A model generated the notes under the pieces. The model was not told where the DNA came from, made no database searches, and saw nothing but the letters and a program-made list of their open reading frames with translations. From Candidatus Pullilachnospira intestinigallinarum (GTDB lineage: Bacteria; Bacillota; Clostridia; Lachnospirales; Lachnospiraceae), in assembly GCA_018711275.1 (NCBI GenBank), contig DVIN01000005.1, positions 1 to 52,387 of the forward strand: 52,387 bases of DNA, given 5' to 3'. Shown in pieces: positions 42,277-51,350 of the stretch; position 1 is the stretch's first letter, and each line of letters starts with the position of its first letter. A program made the position numbers and the translations under genes.

Positions 42277-43770
42277 TCAGCCGATCCCCAGAATTTTTTT
42301 CACGATCGCCGGCATCTGATCCACTTCCACCGTTGTATCGTGGAGAATGGGAGCCGTACGAATCTGGCTGACTGCTTTCGGGATGGGCACACCGGAGACC
42401 TTCTCCAGTTCATCCACCAGTTGGAAATCATCCAGGCCGTCATATCGGTCTCCTCCGATGGCTTCCATCACACTTCTGCCAAACTTATACGGACTGGCCG
42501 TCGAAGCAATCACCACAGGAGTATCATCCCCGGTCTCTCTGCGATACTTTTCATACACACAGGCCGCCACAGCCGTATGGGTATCAATCACATAGCCGCA
42601 GTCTTTCCAGATCCGGCGAATGGTCTTTGCGGTCTCCTCCTCCGACGCGTAATTGCCGTAGAAATCCTTCAGTTCCTCCCGCATCGCGGGGGTCACGGTA
42701 TAAGAACCGCTGCTTCCAAGCGCCTCCATCAGTTCGCGGGTCTTCTTTGCGTCCTCGCCGGCAATTCTGTAAATCAGTCGTTCCAGATTGCTGGAAATCA
42801 GAATATCCATGGAAGGAGAACTGGTGAGAATAAACTCCCGGTTTCTGTCGTACGTTCCGGTACGGAAAAAGTCATAAAGGACTTTGTTTTCATTGGAGGC
42901 ACAGATCAGCTTTCCGATGGGAAGCCCCATATTCTTCGCGTAATATGCCGCGAGAATGTTCCCGAAGTTTCCGGTGGGAACGGTCACATTCACGCGGTCA
43001 CCGGAAGCAATCTCCCCGTTTTTCACCAGTCTGGCATAAGCATAGACATAGTATACAATCTGCGGTACCAGACGGCCAATGTTGATGGAGTTGGCAGAAG
43101 AAAACTGATAACCCGCCCCGGCCAGTTCCTCTTTCATCTGCTCATCACCGAAAATCTTTTTCACGCCGGTCTGCGCATCGTCAAAATTCCCCCGGATGGA
43201 AACCACATAGGTATTGGACCCTTTCTGGGTCACCATCTGTCTTTCCTGAATGGGGCTGACGCCATCCTTGGGATAAAATACGATGATCTTTGTCCCCGGT
43301 ACGTCCGCAAAACCGGCCATGGCTGCCTTCCCCGTATCGCCGGAGGTGGCTGTAAGAATCACAATCTCATTTTTCACCTGATTCTTAGCCGCTGCCGTGG
43401 TGAGCAGATGAGGAAGAATGGACAAAGCCATATCCTTAAAGGCAATCGTCGCTCCATGGAACAGTTCCAGGAAATAAGCGCCCTCCGCCTTCACCATCGG
43501 AGCGATCTCCTCCGTATCAAACTTGCTGTCATAGGCACGGTTGATACAACCGCGCAGCTCCTCCTCGGTAAAGTCAGTAAGGAACCGGCTCATCACCTGA
43601 TAGGCCACCTCCTGATAGGACATGTCGGCCAGTTCCTCCACAGGGATATCCAACGAAGGGATCCGGGTGGGAACATACAGTCCCCCATCTTCTGACAATC
43701 CTTTCAGAATCGCTCTGGACGCCGTCACCGTGTCACCGTTTCCTCTGGTACTTCTGTATAATACTTCCAT
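42277..43770 (-). CDS. thrC: Threonine synthase
   Basis: PLP enzyme making threonine from O-phosphohomoserine. The 497 residues show the start LYRSTRGNGDTVTASRAIL, the PLP lysine Lys112 in FHGATIAFKDMAL, TATSGDTGKAAMAGF, the phosphate loop VPTGNFGNILAAYYAKNMG, and a C-terminal ASTASPYKFGRSVMEAIG. This is the longer, yeast/E. coli-like type. It has its own promoter, and no hom or thrB gene lies beside it. An AGAGGT site precedes the ATG at 43770. Confidence 0.95.
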   Translation of the reverse strand: MEVLYRSTRGNGDTVTASRAILKGLSEDGGLYVPTRIPSLDIPVEELADMSYQEVAYQVMSRFLTDFTEEELRGCINRAYDSKFDTEEIAPMVKAEGAYFLELFHGATIAFKDMALSILPHLLTTAAAKNQVKNEIVILTATSGDTGKAAMAGFADVPGTKIIVFYPKDGVSPIQERQMVTQKGSNTYVVSIRGNFDDAQTGVKKIFGDEQMKEELAGAGYQFSSANSINIGRLVPQIVYYVYAYARLVKNGEIASGDRVNVTVPTGNFGNILAAYYAKNMGLPIGKLICASNENKVLYDFFRTGTYDRNREFILTSSPSMDILISSNLERLIYRIAGEDAKKTRELMEALGSSGSYTVTPAMREELKDFYGNYASEEETAKTIRRIWKDCGYVIDTHTAVAACVYEKYRRETGDDTPVVIASTASPYKFGRSVMEAIGGDRYDGLDDFQLVDELEKVSGVPIPKAVSQIRTAPILHDTTVEVDQMPAIVKKILGIG

Positions 43771-43826
43771 GGATCATACCTCTCTCACATTCATTGCTTT
43801 TGTGTTGTAAATCACTATAGTTTCTG

Positions 43827-43855
43827 ATTATAACACAGCTGCTTTTTCATGACAA
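43827..43855 (-). promoter_or_regulatory. thrC promoter
   Basis: TTGTCA (43850-43855) and TATAAT (43827-43832) with a 17-base spacer, giving a leader of about 50 bases without an evident T-box. Confidence 0.75.
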
Positions 43856-43869
43856 GTGCGGCACAGAGG

Positions 43870-44712
43870 TTACTTATAAAAACTGTGGCCTCCGTGGTCA
43901 AACAGATGTGTCAGCGTCTCGTCAAACCAGGCAATGTTGTCCGTATCCGCCTGATTCTTCGCGATAAAATACAGCGCTCCCTGGGAAAGATCTTCCCCGT
44001 CAATGGCCCGGTTTACCGCCTCCCTGGTGGTGCTGGAAATGGTCACGGAATGAATCCTGCCGTCCTGCGTAGGAGAAAACTGGGAGCTCCCCCCTGCTCT
44101 CTGCCAGATCACCGAGGTCACATCATCGGGAAAATTCTTATCCGCCACACGGTTCAGGATCACATTGGCCACCATAATACGACCTTCCACATCTTCACCG
44201 CCTGCCTCCGCTTCCACCACGGCCAGGAGATTCTCATAATCGTTATCCGTCATGCGGGTGGCTGAAGTCAGGCTCCAGGACTGATTGTCCAGCTGATTCA
44301 CCGTCTGTACCAGCTCCTGACCCACGTTCAGCCGGGACACCACCTCTCTGGTTATCTTCCGCTGTCCCACCAGAACCACCTCGCAGCTGGTTCCCATGGC
44401 CCGGTAATCTCTGGTCAGTCCCCTCGTGGACAGAACGCCGTCAATCACACCTTCCATCCCCAGAGGAACCTGCCCGTCAGGATCCGGGTCATCATCTCCC
44501 GCTTCCTCATCCTGCCCGCTTCCCGAGCCTCCCGGATCCTCCGTACCGGCTTCCCGCGGACTGGACAAATGCTGTACCGACAGAACACTCACTCCGGTCA
44601 GAACGACGGCGGCAGTTCCAGCTGCCGCCGCGATACAAACCCTCTTTCTTTGCCTTACAACCCGGGTCACAAGAGCCTGAACAAACTTCCAGATAATATT
44701 CAGTCTCTCCAT
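43870..44712 (-). CDS. Cell wall hydrolase, SleB/CwlJ type
   Basis: A 280-residue anchored protein. It has an Arg-rich N-terminus followed by a membrane helix (about 25-45), an acidic linker (EDPGGSGSGQDEEAGDDDPD), and a C-terminal Hydrolase_2 domain from about residue 150 (LLAVVEAEAGGEDVEGRIMV, ANVILNRV, SSQFSPTQDGRI, ALYFIAKNQ). The Glu in EAEAGGE matches the catalytic acid of SleB. SleB and CwlJ cut spore cortex peptidoglycan, but anchored relatives are also vegetative. The ATG at 44712 follows AAGGAAG. A sigma-A-type promoter (44779-44807) suggests expression in growth, which argues against a strictly spore role. Confidence 0.88.
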   Translation of the reverse strand: MERLNIIWKFVQALVTRVVRQRKRVCIAAAAGTAAVVLTGVSVLSVQHLSSPREAGTEDPGGSGSGQDEEAGDDDPDPDGQVPLGMEGVIDGVLSTRGLTRDYRAMGTSCEVVLVGQRKITREVVSRLNVGQELVQTVNQLDNQSWSLTSATRMTDNDYENLLAVVEAEAGGEDVEGRIMVANVILNRVADKNFPDDVTSVIWQRAGGSSQFSPTQDGRIHSVTISSTTREAVNRAIDGEDLSQGALYFIAKNQADTDNIAWFDETLTHLFDHGGHSFYK

Positions 44713-44778
44713 CTTGCTTCCTTTTCTTCTCTTTTTTTGACTTAATGAATCCAATTTCTGTAAAGCTATCTGTTTTGA

Positions 44779-44807
44779 ATTATAGAGAGTTCATGGGGCA
44801 AAGTCAA
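44779..44807 (-). promoter_or_regulatory. Promoter of the cell wall hydrolase gene
   Basis: TTGACT (44802-44807) and TATAAT (44779-44784), 17-base spacer. The rest of the 44713-45006 gap is AT-rich with no further gene seen. Confidence 0.75.
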
Positions 44808-45006
44808 TAGACGGGCCAAATTTTGGGCTATTTTCACGAATTATTCTCCACTTTTTCATGAAAAATGTCCCTTTTTCGGGTCTTTATTCACCACTTTTTT
44901 AACTTTTTCTTTTCAGGGATTTTATATTGCGGAATGTAGAACGGAGCAGTTCTGGCGGCGCAGAATCGCGATCAGAACCTGTTTTTCCTTTGCGGCAGTG
45001 AAGAAA

Positions 45007-45032
45007 AACCGGGTGCGGCATATGCCGCACCC
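45007..45032 (-). terminator. pckA terminator
   Basis: A perfect 26-base palindrome (CCGGGTGCGGCAT and its complement) followed on the minus strand by T5, 16 bases after the pckA stop. Confidence 0.92.
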
Positions 45033-45048
45033 GGAATAACCGTCAGAA

Positions 45049-46653
45049 TCAGATCTGCGGTCCGGCAGCAACCAGAGCTTTTCCAGCCTCGTTGCCCTCG
45101 TATTTTGCGAAGTTCTTGATGAATCTTCCCGCCAGGTCTTTTGCTTTGGTCTCCCACTCGGAAGCGTCAGCATAGGTATCGCGGGGATCCAGAATGTTGG
45201 TGTCCACACCCGGAAGCTCTGTGGGAACTTCAATGTTGAAGTACGGGATCTTCTTGGTGGGAGCTTTCAGGATATCACCGTTCAGGATCGCGTCGATGAT
45301 TCCACGGGTATCTTTGATGGAGATACGTTTTCCGGTTCCGTTCCATCCGGTGTTTACCAGATAAGCTTTGGCGCCGCTCTGCTCCATTCTCTTAACCAGC
45401 TCTTCTGCATATTTGGTGGGATGCAGCTCCAGGAATGCCTGTCCAAAGCAAGCGGAGAAGGTCGGGGTGGGCTCTGTGATTCCACGCTCGGTTCCGGCCA
45501 GCTTAGCGGTAAATCCGGACAGGAAGTAGTACTGAGTCTGCTCCGGAGTCAGGATGGATACCGGAGGCAGTACGCCAAACGCATCTGCGGACAGGAAGAT
45601 CACTTCTTTCGCTGCCGGAGCTGCGGAAACCGGGCGTACAATCTTCTCAATGTGATCGATGGGATAAGATACACGGGTATTCTCCGTTACGCTCTTATCG
45701 TTGAAGTCGATCTTTCCATCAGCATCCAGCGTTACGTTCTCCAGCAGAGCGTTGCGCTTGATGGCGTTATAGATATCCGGCTCAGACTCTTTGTCCAGGT
45801 TGATAACCTTTGCGTAGCAGCCGCCCTCAAAGTTGAAGATACCGTTGTCATCCCAGCCGTGCTCATCATCACCGATCAGCAGACGTTTGGGATCTGTGGA
45901 CAGTGTGGTTTTTCCTGTTCCGGACAGACCGAAGAAGATCGCGGTGTTCTCGCCGTTCATATCGGTGTTAGCGGAGCAGTGCATGGAAGCGATGCCCTTC
46001 AGCGGCAGATAGTAGTTCATCATGGAGAACATACCTTTCTTCATCTCACCGCCGTACCAGGTGTTCAGGATTACCTGCTCGCGGCTGGTGATGTTGAATA
46101 CTACGGCTGTCTCAGAGTTCAGTCCCAGCTCTTTGTAGTTCTCTACTTTCGCCTTGGAAGCGTTGTAAACGATGAAATCCGGCTCAAAGTTCTCCAGCTC
46201 CTCAGCGGTGGGCTGAATGAACATGTTGGTTACAAAGTGTGCCTGCCAAGCCACTTCCATGATGAAACGGATCGCCATACGGGTGTCCTTGTTGGCACCA
46301 CAGAAAGCGTCCACAACAAACAGTCTCTTGTTGGACAGCTCTTTCAGAGCAAGATCCTTCACTGTTTTCCAGGTTTCCTCAGATGCGGGATGGTTATCGT
46401 TCTTATACTCATCGGAAGTCCACCATACAGTGTCCTTGGAATTCTCGTCCATAACGATGAATTTGTCTTTGGGAGAACGGCCGGTATATTCGCCAGTCAT
46501 AACATTTACTGCGCCCAGCTCGCTGACCTGTCCTTTTTCAAATCCCTGCAGTTCAGGTTTGGTCTCTTCTTCAAACAGCACTTCATAAGAAGGATTATGC
46601 ACGATTTCTGTGGTGCCTGTAATGCCATACTTACTTAAATTGATTTCTGCCAT
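45049..46653 (-). CDS. pckA: Phosphoenolpyruvate carboxykinase (ATP)
   Basis: Interconverts oxaloacetate + ATP and PEP + CO2 + ADP; in gut anaerobes often run towards oxaloacetate. The 534 residues include the P-loop [16 protein letters not shown], the metal/kinase-2 motif [20 protein letters not shown] with CYAKVINL, and the substrate-binding [15 protein letters not shown] near the N-terminus. With Re-citrate synthase and Icd in the same window it completes a PEP to 2-oxoglutarate link, except for aconitase. Codon use is very regular, as in highly expressed genes. Confidence 0.97.
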   Translation of the reverse strand: MAEINLSKYGITGTTEIVHNPSYEVLFEEETKPELQGFEKGQVSELGAVNVMTGEYTGRSPKDKFIVMDENSKDTVWWTSDEYKNDNHPASEETWKTVKDLALKELSNKRLFVVDAFCGANKDTRMAIRFIMEVAWQAHFVTNMFIQPTAEELENFEPDFIVYNASKAKVENYKELGLNSETAVVFNITSREQVILNTWYGGEMKKGMFSMMNYYLPLKGIASMHCSANTDMNGENTAIFFGLSGTGKTTLSTDPKRLLIGDDEHGWDDNGIFNFEGGCYAKVINLDKESEPDIYNAIKRNALLENVTLDADGKIDFNDKSVTENTRVSYPIDHIEKIVRPVSAAPAAKEVIFLSADAFGVLPPVSILTPEQTQYYFLSGFTAKLAGTERGITEPTPTFSACFGQAFLELHPTKYAEELVKRMEQSGAKAYLVNTGWNGTGKRISIKDTRGIIDAILNGDILKAPTKKIPYFNIEVPTELPGVDTNILDPRDTYADASEWETKAKDLAGRFIKNFAKYEGNEAGKALVAAGPQI

Positions 46654-46758
46654 TTTGCCTTTAACCTCTCTTCTTTAAAATTTTTTGCCGCCGGCTTCTG
46701 CTTCAGATGCCGCGGCATATATTCAGGAAACAGAACTCTTCCGATTCCTTCCTCTCTA

Positions 46759-46786
46759 ATTATACATGATTAATGGATTAAATCAA
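46759..46786 (-). promoter_or_regulatory. pckA promoter
   Basis: TTGATT (46781-46786) and TATAAT (46759-46764), 16-base spacer, about 100 bases before the pckA start. Confidence 0.75.
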
Positions 46787-46812
46787 TAAAAATTCTCTAA
46801 TTTTTTCAAAAA

Positions 46813-46830
46813 ATGTTAATTATTTAACAT
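46813..46830. promoter_or_regulatory. Palindrome upstream of the pckA promoter, possible regulator site
   Basis: ATGTTAA-TTAT-TTAACAT is a perfect 18-base palindrome, 26 bases upstream of the -35 box, a usual place for an activator. Its regulator is unknown. AT-rich DNA yields such repeats by chance more often than GC-rich DNA. Confidence 0.45.
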
Positions 46831-46857
46831 CATCCGCAGGCGCATTTTCGCAAAAGA

Positions 46858-46891
46858 AAAGGAGGAATGCCGTATCACCGTTTCCTCCCTT
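46858..46891 (-). terminator. Terminator of the lipoprotein gene
   Basis: GGAGGAA (46861-46867) pairs with TTTCCTCC (46881-46888); on the minus strand TTTTCTTTTG follows. It lies 30 bases after the stop at 46922. Confidence 0.7.
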
Positions 46892-46921
46892 TCTGTATCG
46901 CAGCCTGCCGCCGCCGGCTTT

Positions 46922-47665
46922 TCACGTATTCTCTGTCATATGGGTGCCCATAAATTTCTGAAATCCGTCGATAATCACCACATTTTCCTTCCCGAAATCC
47001 TCACAGGACTCAAAAAGTACCGCTGTTACCGAAGGCTCCTCCCGCACCTGATTCCAGTCGTTTTTCAGGGACTGTACATAGGTTCTGGCGTATCGAATCC
47101 AGTTTTCATACGTCTGCATCGGCTCCTCTTCCTCTGACAGAAGTTCTCCCACCGTCTCTTCATTTCCCCACATGCGCTTCCCTGTTTTTTCTGTCTGGTT
47201 AAAATTCGCCGGATCATTGTAGGCGTTTCCTCCTGCCCAGAGACCCTGGGGCCAGTAAATCATGTCCGGCCAGGAGCAGTACATCAGGGACCTTTCCTCT
47301 CCCCAGATCCCCCGCAGCTCCTCTGCCGCCGGATCCATCGTTTCCCCGTCCGGATAATCCGCGTACAGCAGGGTCAGCCGGAGCGTCCCGGACAAATCTT
47401 CCATGAAAACCACATACACCTGTTCTGCCTTCTGTCCCAGAAAATTGGTGTTTTCAAGCTTTAGCGCGTATCCGTCCATGGTCTGATCAGAAAGCGACTC
47501 CTCCTTTGCAGTGGCCAGATTCCATCCCAGTATCTCCTCTGCTTCCTCCTGCGTCTTCCCGAAAACACTTTCCAGGTCCTTCCAATCATTTTCCTGTTTC
47601 CCGCCGCAGCCGGAAGCCAGCAGCATTCCCAGAAGGATTCCACATATCGAAAGTTTTCTTTTCAT
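46922..47665 (-). CDS. Putative lipoprotein of unknown function
   Basis: A 247-residue protein with a lipoprotein signal: KRK, a hydrophobic stretch, and the lipobox ASGC with Cys20, followed by GGKQEND. The mature part is acidic and Trp-rich (MIYWPQGLWAGGNAYND, QTYENWIRYARTYVQ). No domain recognised. AGGAGG stands 7 bases before the ATG at 47665. It follows a small membrane-protein gene on the same strand by about 80 bases, and the two may act together at the membrane. Confidence 0.75.
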   Translation of the reverse strand: MKRKLSICGILLGMLLASGCGGKQENDWKDLESVFGKTQEEAEEILGWNLATAKEESLSDQTMDGYALKLENTNFLGQKAEQVYVVFMEDLSGTLRLTLLYADYPDGETMDPAAEELRGIWGEERSLMYCSWPDMIYWPQGLWAGGNAYNDPANFNQTEKTGKRMWGNEETVGELLSEEEEPMQTYENWIRYARTYVQSLKNDWNQVREEPSVTAVLFESCEDFGKENVVIIDGFQKFMGTHMTENT

Positions 47666-47746
47666 TCCATCGCCTCCTCTCAAACCGCCCGGCATCGACA
47701 AAATTCCGTTATCCAGATAACTTTCCTATCTGCCGCGGCCAACTTC

Positions 47747-48190
47747 CTATGCCGTTTGGGATGTTCCGTAAAGGCCACGCCTTCCCGCCCCGATCAGCAC
47801 TCCCGGAATGAGAAAAACCGGCGGATTCTCCATCAGCCACATCAGAGCCCCGGATACCACCCCGACAGAAATCCCCCCGGAAGCGGCTGCGTACCAGATC
47901 ACCATTCCCGCATAAAGGATCATCATCAGAAGTCCGCTACCCATAAGAAGCATTGGGGCGGAACTTTTTCTTTCAGCGAAAACAAACCGCCCGGCCAGCA
48001 GAAACGACGCCAGAAATCCCATCAGCATCCAGAACAGGGGCCTCCCGGCAAATCCGCAGAAAACCGTAACCGGAGAAATCCTAAAATCCAGCAGTCTTGC
48101 CGGTGTCAGGATGAACCGGTCGTATACATTGAACGCCAGCAGGACAACGGCAGCGACAGCAGCAATCAACAGTTTCCCTTTTTCTTTCAT
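47747..48190 (-). CDS. Small membrane protein of unknown function
   Basis: A 147-residue protein with about four hydrophobic helices (LLIAAVAAVVLLAFNVY, FWMLMGFLASFLLAGRFVF, MLLMGSGLLMMILYAGMVIW, and a weaker one near PPVFLIPGVLIGAG). I chose the ATG at 48190 with GGAGGG upstream; the longer frame adds only seven residues. No family recognised. It is divergent from the TetR regulator and may be its target. Confidence 0.65.
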   Translation of the reverse strand: MKEKGKLLIAAVAAVVLLAFNVYDRFILTPARLLDFRISPVTVFCGFAGRPLFWMLMGFLASFLLAGRFVFAERKSSAPMLLMGSGLLMMILYAGMVIWYAAASGGISVGVVSGALMWLMENPPVFLIPGVLIGAGRRGLYGTSQTA

Positions 48191-48355
48191 CAGACCACCC
48201 TCCTCTTCCATTTTTCGTTTTTCCGTTCAGAATAATTCTTCTTTCTTACCTTCAGTATATAATGATAATTCATTATTTTAAAGATTATTTTTCTTACAAT
48301 TTATTGTCAAGAAAAGAAAAACTCTTTCTATATTTTCCGGCAATTCACCTTCCCC

Positions 48356-48404
48356 TTGACAATCCATTTTTATTATGCAACAATAGTTATGTAACATTTG
48401 TTAC
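48356..48404 (+). promoter_or_regulatory. tetR promoter region with an inverted repeat
   Basis: TTGACA (48356-48361) is a clear -35; the -10 is less clear, best AACAAT 17 bases on. GTAAC (48391-48395) and GTTAC (48400-48404) form an inverted repeat with a 4-base centre just downstream. This is a likely operator for the TetR-type protein encoded next. Confidence 0.5.
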
Positions 48405-48450
48405 CTATGAGATGTACAGAAATTTTACCTGTCAGATGAAAGGTTCTTCC

Positions 48451-49038
48451 ATGGCACCGAAACCAAAAATAACAAGAGAAATGATTTTAAATACTGTCCT
48501 GGAGATCACGCGAAAAAATGGATTTGCCTCCGTAAACGCCAGGAGTATCGCTGGCAGTCTGAAATGTTCCACCCGGCCGATATTCACCTGCTATGTGAAC
48601 ATGGCGGAACTGAAAAAAGATTTTCTGGATTACGCCTTTTCCTATTACAGTCAGTATGTTTCCGCATATCAGGTATCTGAAAATCCGCTGCCCTATCTGC
48701 TGCTGCCTCTCTCCTATGTGGAGTTTGCCAGAGAAGAGACGAATCTTTTTAAATTTCTTTTCGTCAAGGATATGGACCTGGACATGAAAGAAACGGAGGA
48801 TTTTTACAGAGAACCCGGCAACCGGGAGAAGGCAGAGGCATTTTCAGATATGATCGGCGTGGAGACAGCACAGGGAAAACAGATCTTTTTGGACCTGTTT
48901 CTCTATACCCACGGGATTGCCGTCCTGACCGCATCCGGCAAGCTCTCTCTGAGCAGCGGCCGCGTCCGGGAAATGATTGTACGGTTTCTTTCCGCCTTTG
49001 TACAGCTTCCTCCATGCGATCCTGTCCCAAAGCAATAG
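48451..49038 (+). CDS. TetR/AcrR family transcriptional regulator
   Basis: A 195-residue regulator with an N-terminal helix-turn-helix (MAPKPKITREMILNTVLEIT, then NARSIAGSLKCSTRPIFTCY) and a helical ligand domain. The recognition helix has the unusual STRPIFTCY in place of the common YRHF type. I chose the ATG at 48451, seven bases after AAAGG. The longer upstream frame covers the promoter. It is divergent from the small membrane-protein gene and is followed by a methyltransferase in the same direction, either of which it may control. Ligand unknown. Confidence 0.85.
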   Translation: MAPKPKITREMILNTVLEITRKNGFASVNARSIAGSLKCSTRPIFTCYVNMAELKKDFLDYAFSYYSQYVSAYQVSENPLPYLLLPLSYVEFAREETNLFKFLFVKDMDLDMKETEDFYREPGNREKAEAFSDMIGVETAQGKQIFLDLFLYTHGIAVLTASGKLSLSSGRVREMIVRFLSAFVQLPPCDPVPKQ

Positions 49039-49099
49039 ATAATGAGTTTCCCTTCACGGATTTTAACAGCAAAAGCGAAAGGAATCAGGTGTATACACT

Positions 49100-49897
49100 A
49101 TGAATAATCATCAATATTTGACTGATTTTTACACCGGTTATGACGAGGAGAGCCGTCTGGCGTCAAGACATGGCGCCGTAGAATTTCTCACTACTATGCG
49201 CTATATACAAAAATACATTCAGCCCGGCAGTCTGATACTTGAAATCGGCGCAGGGACAGGACGGTATTCCCATGCGCTGGCGCGGCAGGGATACCATGTG
49301 GATGCCGTGGAACTGGTGCAACACAATCTGGACATTTTCCGGAAAAATACATTGGAGGAGGAACTGGTATCCGTTGTTCAGGGAAATGCTCTGGATTTGT
49401 CTGCTTTTCCGGACAACCGGTATGATATCACGCTTCTCCTGGGACCACTTTACCATCTGTATACCAAGGCCGACAAACAACAGGCGATCCGTGAAGCAAT
49501 CCGCGTGACAAAACCGGGAGGGGTTATTTTTGCCGCCTATGTGATCTCGGACGGTTGTCTGCTGGATGAAGGATTCCACCGGGGAAATATTTCCGTTGCC
49601 GGATATATCAAAAACGGCCTGCTGGATCCGGAAACTTTTGCGGCCATCTCCAAACGGGAGGATATTTTTGAACTGGTGAGGAAAGAGGATGTCGACGAAC
49701 TGATGGCAGGCTTCCCGGTTACAAGACTTCACTATGTGGCCACCGATGGCTGCGCCTTGCTGATTCGGGAGGCCATTGACAACATGAGCGAGGAAACCTT
49801 TCAGCTGTTTCTGAAATATCATTTTTCCACCTGCGAGCGGGAAGATCTGCTGGGTGTGACCAGCCATGCGGTCGATATTTTCCGGAAACAGCTGTAA
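49100..49897 (+). CDS. Class I SAM-dependent methyltransferase
   Basis: A 265-residue enzyme with the SAM-binding loop ILEIGAGTGRYSHALARQG (about 46-64), the acidic VDAVELVQHNLD, the post-II LLLGPLYHLYTKADKQ, and RVTKPGGVIFAAYV. The C-terminal part (about 150-265) is a helical lid. Substrate unknown; similar small-molecule methyltransferases occur beside regulators of the TetR type. The ribosome site is AGGTG, 9 bases before the ATG. It is the last plus-strand gene before the convergent PadR-led run. Confidence 0.88.
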   Translation: MNNHQYLTDFYTGYDEESRLASRHGAVEFLTTMRYIQKYIQPGSLILEIGAGTGRYSHALARQGYHVDAVELVQHNLDIFRKNTLEEELVSVVQGNALDLSAFPDNRYDITLLLGPLYHLYTKADKQQAIREAIRVTKPGGVIFAAYVISDGCLLDEGFHRGNISVAGYIKNGLLDPETFAAISKREDIFELVRKEDVDELMAGFPVTRLHYVATDGCALLIREAIDNMSEETFQLFLKYHFSTCEREDLLGVTSHAVDIFRKQL

Positions 49898-49918
49898 GAG
49901 GTTTTGCCGGATGTTCCT

Positions 49919-50115
49919 TTATCCGGAACACGTATAGAAATACAACGTATTGGCCGAACTGTCCAGAAGCAGTACCAGTCAAAATCCCTTACCTGTTTTC
50001 TGGTACAGTAATCAATGGTTTCAAAAGGCGGAAAATCGGAGGAATGAATTTCATCCAGATACTGCAGGCAATCTCGGTGAATTTCAGTACGCAATACCCT
50101 TGAGTTGTCGGAGAA
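49919..50115 (-). pseudogene. Decayed second copy of the 51.3-kb small membrane protein gene
   Basis: Two pieces of the gene at 50900-51322 reappear here. One is GYCVLKFTEIACSIWMKF (intact copy: GYCLLNFNGIVNSIWMKS). The other, joined to it by a deletion of about 200 bases, is SSDFPPFETIDYCTRKQVRD (intact: PSDFPPFEKIDYCTRKQIRD). A frameshift follows; in the next frame the end LVLLLDSSANTLYFYTCSG matches the intact end IVLLLASSANTLYLYSRSG. The upstream start is lost. It lies last in the run PadR, GNAT, A, B, C, so the ancestral locus held a repeated A-type gene. Confidence 0.85.
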
Positions 50116-50152
50116 CCGATAATAACAAAAGGATATACCCTTTTATGGTCTC

Positions 50153-50470
50153 TTATGAAAACATCTTGATGTATCGGATTTTTCGAAAACCCAGAATCGA
50201 CATTTCCGTTAATCCGCCATCATACCATACTTTCAAACGCGTTCCTACATGTATTTTTTCTGGATCAAAATACTCAGCTACAATTCCTTCTCGCAGCGAA
50301 TAAAGATGTCCTTCTTCATCACTACAGGTGTAATGATCTTCTCCTTGGTCCCAGACAATCTCATCTATAGTTACTTCTACAGAATATTCTGGGCTGAGTA
50401 ATTGGAACACAATCACACCAACTATTAATATACAACCAATTACAATAAAAAATTTGACACATTTTTTCAT
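50153..50470 (-). CDS. Small membrane-anchored protein C (unknown function)
   Basis: A 105-residue protein with one N-terminal helix (VKFFIVIGCILIVGVIVFQLL) and an outer domain of about 80 residues with beta pattern (YSVEVTIDEIVWDQ, GHLYSLREGIVAEY, VGTRLKVWYDGGL). The VGxxxKVWYDG pattern recalls small OB-fold lipoproteins such as DUF3221 (YobA), but this is only a resemblance. Its ATG overlaps the stop of gene B by four bases. Codons are AT-rich relative to the core genes. Confidence 0.65.
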   Translation of the reverse strand: MKKCVKFFIVIGCILIVGVIVFQLLSPEYSVEVTIDEIVWDQGEDHYTCSDEEGHLYSLREGIVAEYFDPEKIHVGTRLKVWYDGGLTEMSILGFRKIRYIKMFS

Positions 50471-50880
50471 ATTTTAAACCCATTATAATATTTCTTTACT
50501 GCTTCATTATCTTCACAGGGAGTTATCCTTTCCACAACAAGTACTTTCTCTTCTTCCTTTATTCCATACAGGAAATAACCCACCTGAACCTTCTGACCAA
50601 CCTCAAATTTCTTCATATGGATTCTGGCATTTGTAAACATTGTACTAAACTCTACCTGTACTTCTTCTCCTGGCATACAGCTTCCCTCTTCATCCATCTG
50701 AATTCGGACCTCATCTCCAAGTTCTGTAATCGTACCGGTACTTCTGAAAATAACGTCATATATACCTCCCGACACGTCCGACGTCGTTGTCTGTTCAAAC
50801 TGACTGGAAAACAAAATTCCACCAAACAGAAGCACGATCACAACAATTGCAATTGTAAAAATACGTTTATTATTAGTCAT
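50467..50880 (-). CDS. Small membrane-anchored protein B (unknown function)
   Basis: A 137-residue protein with an N-terminal helix (IFTIAIVVIVLLFGGILF) and an outer beta-type domain (DVIFRSTGTITELGDEVRI, EEVQVEFSTMFTNARIHMKK, FEVGQKVQVGYFLYG, VLVVERI). The VGxxxxV-Y pattern near the end is shared with protein C, so B and C may be distant paralogues. I chose the ATG at 50880, with GGGGGA upstream; the longer frame runs into gene A. It lies between genes A and C in one probable transcript. Confidence 0.65.
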   Translation of the reverse strand: MTNNKRIFTIAIVVIVLLFGGILFSSQFEQTTTSDVSGGIYDVIFRSTGTITELGDEVRIQMDEEGSCMPGEEVQVEFSTMFTNARIHMKKFEVGQKVQVGYFLYGIKEEEKVLVVERITPCEDNEAVKKYYNGFKI

Positions 50881-50899
50881 AGCATCCCCCTGTTCCATT

Positions 50900-51322
50900 T
50901 TATCCCGAGCGTGAATACAAATATAACGTATTCGCCGAACTGGCCAGCAGAAGCACAATTCCGGAATCTCTTATCTGTTTTCTTGTGCAGTAGTCAATTT
51001 TTTCAAACGGTGGAAAATCCGAAGGATCGATATTCATATTCTCCAACGAATCGGTAATATCTGAAATCCAGGCATCCGTTAGTGTCTGTTCAAAAAGAGA
51101 TGACATGATCACCTGCTCTTCGTGGTCGGAACATTCATAAATACGATAATCTGTCCACAGATCACTGTATTTTGTTTTATACTCCATCACAGGGAAATCC
51201 AGATTCCAGCGGGATTTCATCCAGATACTATTGACAATGCCGTTGAAATTCAGAAGACAATACCCTGTCACCAGAAGAAGCAGGCAGACCATCACCAGAC
51301 ATAGATTCCGTTTTTTTCTCAA
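50900..51322 (-). CDS. Small membrane-anchored protein A (unknown function)
   Basis: A 140-residue protein starting with TTG at 51322, behind a good AAAGGAG site. It has an N-terminal helix (LCLVMVCLLLLVTGYCLLNF) and an outer domain with Asp- and Tyr-rich stretches (YKTKYSDLWTDYRIYE), a helical middle, SDFPPFEKIDYCTRKQ, and an end IVLLLASSANTLYLYSRSG. No family recognised. A decayed copy lies at 49919-50115. It starts 28 bases after the GNAT gene, so both are probably on one transcript. Confidence 0.65.
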   Translation of the reverse strand: MRKKRNLCLVMVCLLLLVTGYCLLNFNGIVNSIWMKSRWNLDFPVMEYKTKYSDLWTDYRIYECSDHEEQVIMSSLFEQTLTDAWISDITDSLENMNIDPSDFPPFEKIDYCTRKQIRDSGIVLLLASSANTLYLYSRSG

Positions 51323-51350
51323 CTGTTTTTCTCCTTTGGGTTTTCACATA

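Noticed and set aside
49912-49926. CCGGAT-N8-ATCCGG hairpin between the methyltransferase and the decayed gene as a terminator
   Set aside because: The stem is only six pairs and no T-run follows on either strand, so it is not listed as a terminator.
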